NCBI RefSeq assembly: GCF_040954835.1
Contig: NC_090711.1
Span: 1,557,501-1,621,500, forward strand
From: Lepisosteus oculatus
Lineage: Eukaryota; Chordata; Actinopteri; Semionotiformes; Lepisosteidae
Direction of reading: 5' to 3'
DNA length: 64,000 nt
The translations under genes and the position numbers were made by a program. Within the stretch, counting starts at the first letter, position 1; every line of letters begins with the position of its first letter. Shown one piece after another: positions 1 through 15,400 of the stretch. The notes under the pieces were generated by a model, which saw only the letters and a list, made by a program, of their open reading frames with translations, had not been told where the DNA came from and did no database searches.

Positions 1-3000
1 GAAATACAAAAATATTTCCCACTTTTTTAAATGTTCAGAATTGTCTTTAGGTAAATGCTAGGCAAATGTTCCAAATGAGATATTTCTTTCTCAGCATCTT
101 ACAGTAATATGAAGATCATGTTTTCCCATCATTGTTTTATTGCTGATGTTTTAAATGCAGCTTTCAGTGTCACTGATAAAGCTGGTCTGTGAAAACTTAT
201 TATCAAAGGGTAAATTATTTATGTTGACTACTGTACTGTATATTTACTTTTTATTTTCTGTGGAAAATTATATAACAACAGACTAGGGTTAACTTACAGA
301 TTCATTTTGATCATACACATTACATGCGCTATCAATAAAAAAGTGATGAACTAAAACTTTAACTTTGAAACCCTTTTTAATAGCTCCAAGTGAAACAAAA
401 ACGTCTAAAGAATTTTAAAATGCCAAGACTAAAACTGGCACACGGTGAATGGCTTGATTCAGACAAGACACATATATTATATATTATAATAATGTACTGT
501 ATATATATTTAATAATATAAACAGCAGCTCAGAAATCCCTTCTATTTCACTTCTATGTAAAGATGTAGACACCCACAGCTATGATCAGGCTACATTTAGA
601 AACTGCATCCTGATGCATCTGTGTGTGACATCGCAGCTTGTGTAAAAATTAAAAGAACATTCTTAGTATTATAAATGGTACTATGAATGGGTGAAGAACG
701 TGCCGAGTCTTGCAAGCTATTTATTGGCGTATTTTAACTTACTGTGAGTTTCAAGCTAAAGTGAGAGGTTTGCAACGGTGTTCCGATATCAAGTCATATT
801 TCTGTTGCCTTATGGGAGTAAATCGTTCCTGTGAGGAAAAAAAAGGTACAGTAATTTGCTTCTGGGTCTAAAACACAATACTAAAAGAAAACAACACAAC
901 CCTGACCTTTAGATAAACCGACCTCAAATGTGTGAGTTCAAATTGGATAATTCAAGGTTGTTACATAAAGCAGCTCCTTTTGACATGAGAAAGCTAAATA
1001 AATATACATCTTGGAGCTGACTTATTAATAACATATTTCACAACTTATAGCTTGCCTGCTATCTATTACCCCACTGTTACTTTCACAACAGTGGTTTGTT
1101 TTCAATCTGAAATTCCATAGAATGTCTTTGAAGTCTCTGGTCAGGGAAAAGAAGTGGAAAAAATAGGAAACAAAATTAGCCAATGAAATGCAACAAAGTT
1201 TTACTGACTTTCCTGACCCTACTATCGTGGGTGAAGATTGATTGTATGACTTTATAGAGAAATAACAGAGATGATTTTATGAAGAACACAATAATGAGAC
1301 CTACCAGGTGATACCATAGGCTGCTGTTTTTCTTTCTCATATTAGAGGTTCACACGAAGACGGCAACAGGACCTGGTGTCTCTGCTGTTTCATTTCTATA
1401 CCTGTTTCTTAATCTTCATGATCCTTAATCAGCCTTGTTTCTATGGTAAAACAGTCAAATTGTACCAGAACTCTGAATTTAACAAAACATTGAAAAAAAA
1501 TGCTTTCACCACCAAACATGGTTTCTACACCTCAGATTGATGAGAACACAATGCTGCAACAACAGAAACTTAATCTACAGCGTCAGAATAATCTTCCTTA
1601 AATTACATTTTGCAACTTTCAGAACACCTAAACTGATCTTTAAGGTACTCTGCATTCCTGCTTTATTGCTTCCCAGTACATGTAGTATTTTGGCCGTCTA
1701 TGTTTTCCCTTCTTATTAACAAATAGTAAAATATTTGATTTGATATGTATGTAAATTCAAATTAATTTTTGCTTTCTCGTGCATTTTTGTCCCTTAAGTT
1801 TGTAACTTTTCACTCCTTGGCAAGAATGACCAACAGCGGCATATGTTATTCAAACAGTGCAGCATTCCAACACTGGAAAATTTAGTTCGGTAGTTGGCAA
1901 GTACTGATCAGTTTCAAATACATCACCATTTATAGAACTAGCAACAGCCTCACACCAGGCGACGTGTAAATCATGTGGTGTTAGAAAGAAATCGTTTCTG
2001 GGCTTGAAGTATCTGTAAGATTTTGTTATTTCCTGTTTCTGCATTTTGTTTTACTAGATATTTATTTCGAGAAATATCCTATATGTATCTCTTACTCTGT
2101 GGTTCTGATATAAACGATTTGTGTTTGTGATATACTCCATTTCATTATTTAAATATTTCGTAAGGTAAATAACATATACAAGCCCCTAATCTGATTTTGT
2201 AATCGGTGAAATATGCCTCTCTTAGAAAGCTCTTTAATGCTGATGGTTTAATTCAGGATTCAGAGTTTAATTTTTTCAGGCAAACTGCATATTAACAAGC
2301 GTAAATTTTGAAACATTTGATGAGAATGAACAGGTCCTGCTGCCTAACATAGTTGTGCCAGCACTTAATATTCCAGTATTTTAAAAGTTAAGTTAAGTCT
2401 AAGAAACTGTGCTGATCTAGAGGACTGCCTTCTCCAGCCTTGATCCATGCCCAGATCAACACGTTCACCCTGGCACGTGTGACACTGGGGATTTCCCCCT
2501 TGGAGACTGGAAGATGGCCAGTCCCAGGTAGCTTTGGTTTCAGAGCCACAGAGCACCATGCCCCGAGTGTGGAAAATTCCACAGCGCTGAAAGGCTCAGC
2601 CTCCTGCCATAGGACAGTCACCCACTTTCAGTGACATCAAAGGATCCCTGTTACATACACAGCTGATACCAGTTAATCACATCACTTTAAAAATAATGAT
2701 GACTTATTTTTGTTCAGAATTGGTTATTTAGTTTTTTTGTCCAGCTCGTTTGCTTTTTTATTGCTCTTCAGAACCTGAGAAAATCACCCTTATCCTGAAT
2801 TACTGTTACCAGAACAGGGAATGGATTTTTAATGAGACTGATAGAAAACAAGCAAATTTGCTATTATTTTCACATGGACTTTTCACAGCATGAAGCAATC
2901 TGATGTGGCCTTTTCACCTTTCCCTTCTTCAGCTACATCAGGCCTGACAGTGTTCTCTATAGCCCTCTCTTTTTGTTAGCACTTAACTAAAGAATTTTTG

Positions 3001-6000
3001 CCCTCAGCAGACATTCAAGGTTTTTTAAATTCTTATGCCTTAATGATCTCTTCTTTGAGTTTTTATCCTTGCCAATGTGTCAGTTTAAATATCCATTAAG
3101 ATAAACAGACTTTCTCCTTGATACACACCACAAAAATGCCCTAGTCCCTGATGAACCATTATGTTTTTCTTCTTTTTTCAGGGGAAGATGTACCGACAAA
3201 ATAATAATAAACCACTTCACTTCTGGCTAAATGGTTTAGGAGTTTGTGAACTCAAAAGAATTCAATTCAGTCAAATGAATGACAAGCACTAAACTCTGCC
3301 TGACAAAGCTGGGACCTTTGAGCCATCGTTGTTAAGTCAATGTATAAACATGGTGATAACTTTTTTAAACTAACATGTTAACCTCTTTTCTAGTGTTTAT
3401 ACATCATAACTCCACCAAATGTATCCTAACACTTGAAAACCAAAATCCTTAGCGTTCATGCTTAGAAAATAACAAAAAAATACTACTGTTTTCCTGTTAA
3501 CCTTTTAAAAAAACAGAGGAATTATAAAATGTGTCATTTCCAATTTGTTCAAACTTTAACGTGTATTTCATAAAATCAAAATTGACCACCAATGTTGAAA
3601 AAAACAAAGAAATTTAATTTGCCATAAAACCATCAAATGTAATTCCTGCAGAAGACAAAATTACCCAAATTCAAAGAAAGCAGCTTGCCTGTGTGGCATT
3701 AAGATAGCAACGTAACACATGACTCTCTTGACCTCAGAGCTGGGAACAGGTTTTTAGACTACCATAAATCACATATATTATCTGCTGTTAAACAAACATG
3801 TTATATACTTATTTTATACACGGTAAGTATTCAAATACTAAAAATGTAAATCATATCAAATCACAGAACACTACCACAAAACTTGTACAAAGTCTAAATC
3901 TTCCAGGGTAACCCTGTAAAACAAATCCCAATCTATCCAAACACGTTGCTGAAGCCAGCATCCTGGTTTCTCTCCACACATGAATGGATGAGATCCTTGG
4001 ATCAATTAACTTCTAACCATCAAAGAGTCTTGCTCTGCTAAATGTCCTACTCTCCTTTGTAGCCTTTCTAATGATCTTAAAAACAGACCTTTGTTTTAAA
4101 TGAGAGAACACAATTCCAACACAGTAGTGCCTACTGTCGGAGCTGCTACGTTTAGAGACGTAAACAACTGTCCTACTGAAAGGAACATCATTTATCCATG
4201 CATGTCAAAGACAACTGCTGTATGTCTCCTAGAAAGGACATTTGACATAACAGTGGTCTCCGGTTGAGCACCACAACATCTCAAAGCATGCATATATAGA
4301 GCACTGCTGTGTTTCTTTTGTTTGGTATTATTTTAATTTTTTTTAAAGTTTCTTAAACATTACAAACAAACTTTTTAAACAGCCCGTGACTGAAGACAAA
4401 CTGAAACCACTAATAATCAAGGCACCAGTATATCTGCAGTCAACAGACGAGAGGACAAAGCAAATGTGACTGAAACAAATTAGAAACCCAGCAATGCTGC
4501 CAACATACAAAGAAAAGAAACTAAATGACTGTGCAAAACTCCCGAGAACATGGACTGGATGGCCAGTTCTCTTTTGGAAGGTCTGAGAAACTTTCTGCTC
4601 AAAACCACATTAATAATGGATAAATGCAAGCATTTTCAGGATTCTCAGAAACTTCTAACATACACTCTTAGCATGTCAAGGGGATTGCACGACTACTGCA
4701 CCTCACTTTTAGCTCAATCACTTAAGATACAGAATTGTTAAATACAATATGTGTTTAAAATTAATTTTAAAAGATAAAAGATATTTTGATTACAAAACAC
4801 ACAAAAAGTAAAGATTTTAAGGAGCAAATTCAGTTAGAAGTGTGGCTCAACCATAGCCCTTATAAAAGTAACTGCAACCCAATTATCCTTGATCTACTCT
4901 AGGCTTAGTTATATTTCTAAAACGCTGATTTTAAAAAATAGATTCCCTTGCCAGTAAAAAGGTGAATCACTGTTTGTGACTGGAGGAAAATGTTTTCAAA
5001 GTGATCTTCCTAATATAAAGGAAACACTGTATAACCAATTGCATTGCGTTCTGACTGATATGATTCATAAAATGACCTCTACAATGACCAGTCTGTACAG
5101 TTTTTAATTCCTGGAAGCTCAGACTATGGACCACAATGGCCAGACTCTGTTTTAGTACCCAATCAGTTGGTAGCACTGAGATTTATAGGGGAATGGGGAG
5201 GCTCTGTGATTTTAAAAGGATCTTAAAACACTTTCCAGAACCTTTTCTGAATAATCAGATAAAAACGAAAAGACTTCCCATTCTCATAATTATCACTACC
5301 AAAAACACTGACCCTTTGCTCTAACCTATAGGGTTTTTTTGTAAAATGTGTGGAACCGCCCCCACTTGCGTGTCTCGGTTTTCCTTCTCAAAAATGCACG
5401 ACTACATGATTTGCCCTATTTTTTCTGTCGTTTAACAGGCGAAAAGGCTCTAATTTGCAGCTTGAGAACAAGGGAGTAAAGAGATTGTAAGACCATATTG
5501 ATAAACTGTTGACTACGAGAAAGGTATGTCTTAAGCCTTATATACTTTTTTCTTTTTTCTCTCATTGTAAAACAAATCAAAGAAGGATTAGTTGGGGAAT
5601 GCTACGGACCAACAAGGCACAAAACTATACTTGTGTTTTATGTCAAGGAAGGTAACAGTTTCTTCTAAAAATATCAAAGCTAGGCTCAGAGGTCAAACAT
5701 TGGCCAGTAATTCACAAGGGAAATATAAAATCCTTCAAAACTAAACATTATTTGAAAGGGATTTCTAAAAGCTTACGATAAAGTGCATGCCACCATGTCT
5801 CTTGTGCACAAACAGAAATGGACCGACTTATAGGACCTATATGATTGAAGTTCCACAAAAGATAAGCTTTTATAGCCATAGTATCCAGTTTAATATGACC
5901 AATCATCAACATGTGGGTGTCTTCACACCTTTTATTCAAGGCTGACAGGCTTTTGCATTCATAAAGAAACTGGTAAATAAACTACCATCATCAGCAGCAC

Positions 6001-9000
6001 TTGTTCATTTCAGGTTTTTCATCTGCAAAGATTGTTGTTTTTTCTCCCGAATAATGCTCAAAATGTATTTCATAGAAAATAATTTGTATTAGAAGAAACA
6101 GAAACCAAATCAATCGATTGTGGCTTGGTGTTAATCCGTCACTAGAAACTACATACTGTAACTTCCAAAAGATTACATATTAATATTCTCAGCATAACAT
6201 TCTGAACTATTTTCTTATAATTGTTTTGTAGCACACTATATTTTATGAGATTGAAACTATTTCACTGAAATGATTATGCTGACCAATTGAAATCCAGTTT
6301 AAGGACAATTCGGAAAGTTACAAGGTGTTTCAAATTCTGTGACACCATCAGCAATGCAGAGTAACTATTGGGTATTTATCGTTTTTAAAGTTAAATTGTT
6401 TTCTGGAGAATAACAATTGCTTTCTGTGGCGGGGTAACTTAGCAAACTATAATGATTGTTAATTCTTGAATACATTTAAAAGCTTTTTTTACAATTTTAA
6501 GCCAAAGTGAATTTATTGTGTTCTCATTTAGAAAGAAATGGGAGCATTTAAATGATGTATGAATTATAATATCAGAGTAATTCATACAATAAGAAGTGAA
6601 AGACAGTGAGCAAGTACTGTAAATATAACTAAAATCAGAATCTACGAAGAGCTGTGTGTTTTTTTTAATGTAAAAGGAGATTTATAAATCTAGGCACATA
6701 TGTCGTTTACCAAGAAATAGTAATATAATATATGACTTTTTTTTTTCCAGTGCATGGGAGCACTGTGTATGGGAGACAAAAAAAAACGCTCATCTTACTT
6801 GATTTAAAAATTAGAGAAAAAAAAATTGAAATCATTTTTAATTGAAATCATTTGTGAGACTTGCAGCCCTGAACTGGATGACGCAGTTAGAAAATGGATA
6901 GCTGTGTCAGAAGCATCTAGTTGGCACCCACTAAACAGACATTTGTTTTTCCACACAGACAAAGTATACTGTCGTGCAGAAAGTACAGAAGCCTTCAGGT
7001 TGCATTTATGTACATTTAAAAAGTTCTGATTTCTCGCATTTTTTCTTCAGTTCTCAGTTGTATCTTGTCCTGTAACCCTTAGCTGTCCCAGTCTTTGGAA
7101 GTCTCTCACGTTCAGATTTATAATTTTGCAACGAAAATAAAGATACTGTAATTCAAATATTTTCGAGTGCTTAATTGAACGCATACAAATGTTTTGTTAA
7201 AACAGATAAATAAAACATATTTCTACTTTATTCATCATAACTTTTTTTTGCATCTTAAATCAACACTGTTAACTGAGCAATGCCATTATTACCAATGCTC
7301 TCTCTCCCATAAAAATGTTTACTGTGACAAAAGGGGGAAAAAAAACTAATTTTCTTACCACAGCTTAGAAATCCTACGGGAAACATGTGAAACTTTATCA
7401 TTAAAATAGATCTGTCATGCTATAACATTGTATGTTCTAAATATTCAAAAAACTGAGTTTTCCTCAAGTTTTTAATAACATTGTGTTATTCTTTTAAAGG
7501 TTTTATTTTAAGCTTTATGTAATCAATATGAATCTCAAAAAACAACGGAGTTGGTTCATTTCTATGCTTGCTGTTTTACCGTTCCGGCTACATACAGTAC
7601 AGGCACGGCGTGGGAAGTGTAACTCGGCCAACTACACTGGCGAAGGTGCTGCTGGGCAGATGGTCCGGTGTGCCGAGATGAATGTTAACGGGCTCAAATA
7701 TAAAAGAAGAAAAATAAAACAATTTTTTTTTGGGTTGACCACAAGTTAATACGAAAACAATTCAAAGTCTGTCAGTTATACAGAATCTAATAAAAACACA
7801 GGTCATGCTCATTAGTAGTCATGTACTGTAAGTGCATGATGCTGGGTGTAGACCTCATGTCTGACCCACGTGCCAGAGAATGCATTTACCCTTTCCGTTT
7901 TTTATTATTTATTTAAAGTGAGGGTGTGTTAAAGAATTAAGAAAACACAGCCCGATAAGACAAAGAAACTTTGTACTTGATCTTGCTCTACATACAAAAA
8001 AAAAATACATGGTTTCTTTTTTAATTCTTGTTTATAGTGCAGCTTTGGTTAAGACAGGAAGCCGAACTTAACGACTTAAGACAAGGGAAGTCATTAGCCA
8101 AACACTGTCTCGTATTCTAACGCAAAATTGGCTCATTTACTGAAAACAGGGACAGAATTCCTAAAACCGAACAGAAATACTCCTGTAAATCGTTGACCTG
8201 TTACAGAATGGCTTAAAATCATTAAAACAGCGACCGCTATAACCTCGTTAGTGCAGATCGCATTACATGGCCAAGTACAGTTTTAACAATGTAAATAAAC
8301 GTATAAACTGGATTTATAGAGAAATACATGCAATAAAAGTCCTTGATAATATTAAATATTATAATTAGAAGCAAGTTACTCGTTACTGTGCATATTTTAG
8401 AAACTGTGTCACAATAATGAATATTTTTCATCATAATGAATTATCTCAGGACATGTTAGTGTAATTTTTAGGTATGGAAGAAATCACAGCTTGATATTAA
8501 CCACTCACCATTTCTTTCCTTGTCTACCCAGTATTTCCCGAAACCCGGGAAACTACTGCGCTATAACAAACAGTTATAAACAGTTACAAACATTTTAAAC
8601 AGGACGATTGGTACACAGACATTGAAATAGGAGGATTATTTTTATTGCTTCCACCACATTTTTAAGGTGTTTAAGATCTATTATTCAAGCACACCCAAGT
8701 ATTACTTTCAACAATTACCTGTGTTACAGTATGTAACGTCTATATTAAACTACGGGTGAGCTTATTCAACATGTACTGTTATTTACATTTTCTTTGACAC
8801 TACTCAGAACACAAAATCAGCCTTATACAGATGAAATGAATTATTATAACTTCTAGCTGTGTGAATGAGGGAGGAGAGGGTAAAACATTTCTGCCTATTC
8901 TATGACTAAATGGATTTTTGTGACTCACTGAAAAACATAAATTAAACACAGTAAGTATTTAATACGAACTTTGGACATAATACTATTATGTTAGTTAATA

Positions 9001-12000
9001 CTAAACTAATTAAGAGGCAACTAGCTGTGTGAATTGTACACAAAGAAACCCATTCTCAGGAAACCCATAAAGAAATCACAAGTCCTTTATCGCAAGTTAA
9101 TCTATCATAACTTTCACTTTACTTGAACTGTCTTGCTTTGCAATGACGAGCAACAGAAAAGTATAGCACAGAAGATATTTTGCTGTTAAATACATGTAGA
9201 TTGTTTTAGATACTGTACTATCTTGTGCCACAGATTGTGGCCAGCTTGTGTTTGTAATTCTTTTGTGTACAAGCTTTTTACGTTGGTACTGTAAATAGGG
9301 TCCACTTCAACTTCTCTTCAACCTGCCAAGCATGTTTCTTCAGAGCGCTACTTTTTTCTGACTGACAGAAAATTTATATCACCAGCTATTGCAGAACGCT
9401 CTTTGACATCTCAAGCAGATTATCTTATCCCTTGGGGTTTTACCAAAGATCTTCAATAATGCTTCAGCTGATACATATGTACTCCATTATAAACAGATTG
9501 TTGTCAAATGTACACAGCAAAGCAGTAAACTCTCTCAGAAATTTACAAATCCCCTTTTTTAACAGAATAAAGTAGAGAATATTAAGGAAAATATCCGCCT
9601 GGATTATAAGAAATACAAAAAGAATAATCTGGAAAGTACCATGTCGAGTAAGCAACATTTACTTTAAACAAGTTTCTATGTGTTAAGTTCTTATTGTTTT
9701 TTTATGTAAGCAAAGTTTATTATTTTGTAGAAACTAATCTGTGCTCTATAGCCCCATCAGCCAATAAACTGGTAATATTTCTTAATTATCAAGTTCTCTT
9801 TGCCTGAATGTTTTGATTGTGTTTCAATAACAAATTATATTCTTTCTTTAAAGTTTAAATGTCTCACAATGAATCTTCTGCATCTATCTTACAAGGACTT
9901 GGGTGTGTCTGGTATGTTAATATAATAGATTCTTGTATAAAGAAGGACTTCTTTGTGTGAGAAAGATGATGTGAGTTTATACACTGAATAATGCAGCAAA
10001 AAGAAACATCCAACGACCAGACAAAGCTACTGTACTATTAATGAAAAGTTATTCTAGCAGATTCATCATCAGTAAAGTAAAAGTTACAACAGAAATTATT
10101 GAATTAAGTTAATAAAAAATATTAAGCACATATAATATGTATTTATTCTAATTACATTGTAAAAGTAATTTTGCTACTGATCATATTAGAAAAATACATA
10201 GTTAAAATGGAAAATTTAAAAAAAATATTAGAGCAATCACCAACAAAAGTGTATATATGCCATATGTGTATGTAGGAAACTTACTGTATATGTTCTACAT
10301 ACACTATATTTTAGGTTTGTTTGTACATACTGTATGAAAGCTTCGAGTGGACAGCACTGCCAGTGTGGGAGTGCAAAGCAACACAGAAACTATTTGTCCT
10401 CACATGACAGCTTTATTGTGCTGTTTCATTTTGCAAGAATAATCTCAAATATTTCATATGACATTAAGTTCTGTTAAGTGCTCCTTTGCAGCATTCTCTG
10501 TGCTTTCTGTTCCTGAGGAATACACACTTACAGTACAGCGCTTATAGCACAACAGACTACACTCCGTGTACAGTGAAGTCTGGGGTCCATTTCTGTCTGG
10601 AAAGGGAATCAACTGCATTATCAAACTAAAGAAATGTTCGCTGTTGGCTGCAAACACTTCTGTACTATCTCCAGCACGTTTTTTAGATGTAAAAATCAAA
10701 ACCTTTATAGTTCATAGCAGGCACATTTGTGGCTGTTTTGTGTTATAGATGAAGTTCTTTTTCTCATTAAAACCAGCAATCTCTGCTTTCAAGAGTAAAT
10801 GCAGATGGAACAATTTGTTTTAAACTGTATCCTTTTTTTAGAATGTTAGGGAAATTTCCACATTTATTTACATGTCACGTAATATTTCTCCTGAATCCTG
10901 AAACCCCAGTCAAAGAATACATTTTTTAAAACTCTTGAGAATGTTGAATAAATGTAATGGAAAATAACTGCTACATTTGATCAAGATCTTGAAGCAAGCA
11001 AACCTTTTTTCCCAATTCAGACAAAAAATGATAGTTTTGTGTGCATTTTTACAACTCAGGCAAAGTAAATAAAATCCCTAAATCAACACTGACTAAAATG
11101 TGTTACCTTTGCTCAGGTTTTAAATTGTAATTCAAGAATGTTGTACTTTAGTCTAGATATATATGACTAACCTGATGCATCTCTGCAAATAAAAGATCAA
11201 AGTCACCCAGTTAAATGTTCAAAATAAATCAAAGTGGATGGCATCTGTTCCTCAGCTGTCTTGTCAGATGAATCGCACATCTGATATTCTGGTGGTAAAC
11301 AAACCTGAGTGATTTGTACATTTTTACTGTCAAAATTCTAAAACACTGTGGCTAGATGGCAAGATATGATACATGCCTCAGTCTAGATGTTACAGAATGT
11401 ATGCATCAACATTTCTTGCGTAAGAACATCTAGTTTTTAAACAAAGTGATACTTTGTATAAATCGTTGCTTTAGAAATCCAATACACACATCCGTTCTGA
11501 ACCAATGTTAATCCTTCAAAAGCTGCAGTGGCTGGGAATAATATATTTTCAAAACATTTAAAGAGCAGTTACAGTCTTAGAAGGGAATATATATGTGGAA
11601 ATAAAATGGAGAACTCATCTGTTTCAGTATTCTGCTATACATTTTTCTTAAGGATTATTTTCATGGAATATTATTTTAGCTTAAGTCACTAGAGTTAAAA
11701 GCAGAAATATGTCTCCTAACTAATAAATCATTTTTTACTTTTATCCTGCATTTAGCAATATACAGCAAGTCCTGATGAGACTCCAAATGTCCTTTTCAAC
11801 GAGAAAGCTGCTATAGAAAAAGACCACTACAATATTAAATATCAGGATTAGTAGCAATAAGAATAAAAAATATCAAAAACAATTAATACATTTATTATCT
11901 CTTTGAATTATTTTAATGTTAAATTAATATAAAACAAGTAAAGGAATAACATTTTCATTAAGATCAAATAATTTAAGAACCTACATTAATTTATGCAACA

Positions 12001-12316
12001 AATCTTGGATGTAACCTTGCATCTTTCTATGTGCTTAAATCAACTTTTGATTACAAAGGGCATAAACACATTTTAAATCAATTCTGTCAGATCGCATTAA
12101 AAGGTTTTAAGTATTATTCCAGCATCAGGAGGCTTAGTTGGTCAAATATTTCTCCCAAATTCTGTGCAAGGCTTAGAAATTATTAAATGTAGCAATGAAT
12201 GAGATATAAGGAAATAGTCATATCTGTAATTAACTAAATGCTACATTAAGACAGATGTATCCAATACCACTTTTGGAGCGTTTCAGAGACAACCTATTTC
12301 TGCTATTTATTTCCAG
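1..12316. other. AT-rich region upstream of ASIP, no coding exon seen
   Basis: About 12 kb of AT-rich DNA with many poly-A/T runs. The open frames are short (60-100 codons) and none resembles a known protein. The first ASIP coding exon begins at a splice acceptor (after 12316), so at least one untranslated ASIP exon and the promoter must lie upstream, possibly here, but I cannot place them. I also recognise none of the SINE or LINE families found in the rest of the window. The stretch could be ASIP upstream or intronic regulatory DNA, or the 3' flank of another gene. Confidence 0.6.
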
Positions 12317-12486
12317 GCCTCTGCATTTTAACATGAGCTCCGTGACATTGCTCTGCTGCTTTGTGTTCAGCTCTGCTGGCTTGCTTGTGGCCTATGCGCA
12401 CATGGTAATGGAACAGTCGAATGATTCGACGTCACCTAGCCTCCACGAGAACAACCAGCCAGACGTCCCACCCGTTGTCATAGTAG
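12317..12486 (+). CDS. ASIP: ASIP first coding exon (start codon 12333)
   Basis: The acceptor ttatttccag ends at 12316, followed by 16 nt of 5' UTR, then ATG at 12333. It encodes residues 1-51 plus one base: the signal peptide, the glycosylation site and a PPVVIV segment like the mammalian PSVSIV. The donor is g|gtcagt at 12487. An earlier possible donor (gtaggt at 12483) would put a stop in the next exon, so it was rejected. Confidence 0.9.
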
Positions 12487-15400
12487 GTCAGTTGACAGAA
12501 TCCAGAATTCCCGATCTCGGGATAACATGGGTTGGTTTTTGTTTCTCCATTGTGTGTGCCGGGGGGTGGGGAGGGTGTGAGTGTGACTGGCTGCTTATAC
12601 AGTCAAGTTATAAGGTTTTTGCAGACTCCCAACTGCCTTTTAATGGATACAATAATATTTAAGTGCTTTTTTCATTCTATACTATTTTGTTAAGTGATTT
12701 TAAGAAAAAATATGCTATTACACATGGTCTCACCCAGTAAGAGTGTAATAGATCGACAGCCCATAATAAAACTTATTTGGATCCACAGCTGAGCCTAACT
12801 GCAGTGCGCTACTGCCTTGTGTAGCCCAGTTTGTAGCAAGCTGTGTAGAGCTGTGCCCCAACACGTCACTCCTGTGCTGCAGACTTCATCACAAGATGAC
12901 AGAAATGAGCCGGCATGGTAGCAATGAATCAGTCGGGACTGAAGAGTTAAATATTCTGATGCTCTGACCGGGGCAGCAGGGCGGGGCAGTGGTTAGCACC
13001 CCTCGCAGTGCTGCAGCCCTGGGTTCAATTCCAGAGCTGGGGTGCTGTTTGTGTGGAGTCTGTATGTTCTCCCCGTGTTCACGTGGGTTTCCTCCAGGTG
13101 CTCCAGTTTCCTCCCACAGTCCACAGACATCCTGGTAGGTTAACCGGCTTCGCGGAAAACTGTCCCTGGTGTGAGTGTGTGTCTGCTCTGTCATGGACTG
13201 GCCTCATGCCCGGGGCGTACCCTGCTCTGTCACGGACTGGCTTCCTGCCCGGGGCGTACCCTGCTCTGTCGTGGACTGGCCTCCTGCCCGGGGCGTACCC
13301 TGCTCTGTCACGGACTGGCCTCCTGCCCGGGGCGTACCCTGCTCTGTCACGGACTGGCCTCCTGCCCGGGGCGTACCCTGCTCTGTCGTGGACTGGCCTC
13401 CTGCCCGGGGCGTACCCTGCTCTGTCATGGACTGGCCTCATGCCCGGGGCGTACCCTGCTCTGTCGTGGACTGGCCTCCTGTCCGGGGCGTACCCTGACT
13501 TTGACTTAATGAAAGGTTTAGAGAATAGATGGATGGATGTTCCAACCTCTGATCTTTGGCAAAACAGTTTGTGTGTCTCGTTCCGTATTCAACTTTCTTA
13601 GAAGAGACCTGTGTGTTGCCAAATGACCTCCTCAGCTACCCAGACTGTGCTTTAACTACAGAACTCCAAGAACATCTGCAAGATTTTAACCCAAGCTAAT
13701 TTTGCATATTTACTCTTAGCACAGTGCAAATTAACACCCTTGAATCTGTGGGCAATGTGGCAGGAATACCTCTCATGGTAAAGACTGTAAGAGCGACAGT
13801 ATATTCAAAACCATTCGGTATTTAATTCTCCATGGGAAGCAAACAGGATTGAAGGATTTAGAACAGAGGTCCCATTTAGATGACACTTCAGAAATTAAAG
13901 AGTTCCTGTGATACTCGCACACATATAGTTCACACAAATGGGTTTGGCGATGTTACGTTTTGCTCGCATTACAAGCGTTATAACCTTATTCCCTTAAAAT
14001 AACTTTTCGTTTTTTTCAGAGCTTCCGAAAACAAAGAAGAACCACAGAAAAGCAACGGAAAAGATATCAATGAAAGTATGTTCGTTACCTGCTCTTTGAA
14101 CTCTGCTGGCTGGCGTGATCTGCGGCAAACAATGATGATAAAGAGAGGAGATGATTTGCCCTTCCAGTTTCCAGCTGGAAAATACGCCACACTCGAACAT
14201 GCGGTACAGTACTGCCCGACAGGGCGCTGTCCAGCGCAGGAGAAGCATTTGAAAATGATAACTTCACTACTATCCATAGCGGTGAAGACAATAGCAGTCG
14301 TATTTGTGTAGCGCGTAGGATCCAGAAGGCTGTCAAAACCCTTCATTACTTTATTACCTTTATTATTGACCAAAGGACCCGTTTCGACCGCCACTGTAGA
14401 AACCGTCCCGCCGCGCAGCAGATCAGATCAGATCAGATCAGATCGGAATAACGGGAACCCGCTTCGCCACTTACTGTAATAATAAGAGAAGATAATAATC
14501 ATAACAGCATCTTGAATGTTACATTTTCCGACAAGACACGACTCCGAACATGAATCTGACCAAATAAGTACCTCCGTTGACCCTCACTTTACACTGACAT
14601 TTCATTGAAAGCTATTCAAAAACGTGGGAAATAAACGTCATAGGCAGAAAACGAACCCTTTTCCTTTTCTTAAAAAAAAACCCAGCATATATCCATTTCT
14701 CTGATGTTTCAGCACGTTTTGAGTGGGAATATGCCCTAAGTAAAGGATACCGATTCCACGTCTTGAACTCACACGGTGGGAAGTCGTCTCGAGGTCTCTC
14801 GTGTCCGGATTAGTCTTCGTTCAAACCCGCAGGCCGGCTGCCCAGCACCGGCTGCATGCGTTACAGAACTCGGGGTCTGTTTTGTTTCTTCGTGTTTGTG
14901 CAGCTTTTGTCGTGTCTAGAGCTGGAAAGCCCCCGGCGGCAGCGGTCGGCAAGGGCTGTGGCCCCGGGTTCAAATCCGCACATCTGGGGTGCTGTCTGCG
15001 TGGAGTCTGTATGCCCCCCACCCGTGTTCGCGTAGGTTTCCTCCCACCGCCCAAACCCGAGGTGACTGGATTAGCGTCTGGGGAGAACCGGCCCTAGTGT
15101 AAGTGTGTGTGCCCTGCGATGGACTGGCGTCCGGCCCAGGGTGTACCCCGCCTCACGCCCTGCCGCTCCCCGGGATAGGCTCCGGCTCGCCCGCCCCGTT
15201 GGGAAAAGCAGGGAGAGGAAGGACCAAGGGAGGCACGGATGGACGAAAGCTCCTGAAAGAAAAAGACAATCGCACGATTTTAATCGGAAACAAGGAGTCC
15301 TGGAAGACAGACGGCCTTGGAAACTGAGGGACAGGTTAGGCCAGGGCCCCGCGGTGTCTCCTGGGGATGGTTAAAACTGGGGAAAGTCAACTCTAATAAT

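Noticed and set aside
12255-12332. Upstream in-frame extension of ASIP (26 more residues)
   Set aside because: A good splice acceptor ends at 12316 and the signal peptide starts at the Met at 12333, so the extension is intron and 5' UTR.
13008-13601. Overlapping long frames on both strands with 13-residue repeats
   Set aside because: They come from the 39-bp array staying open in several frames; the flanks are V-SINE. Not a gene.
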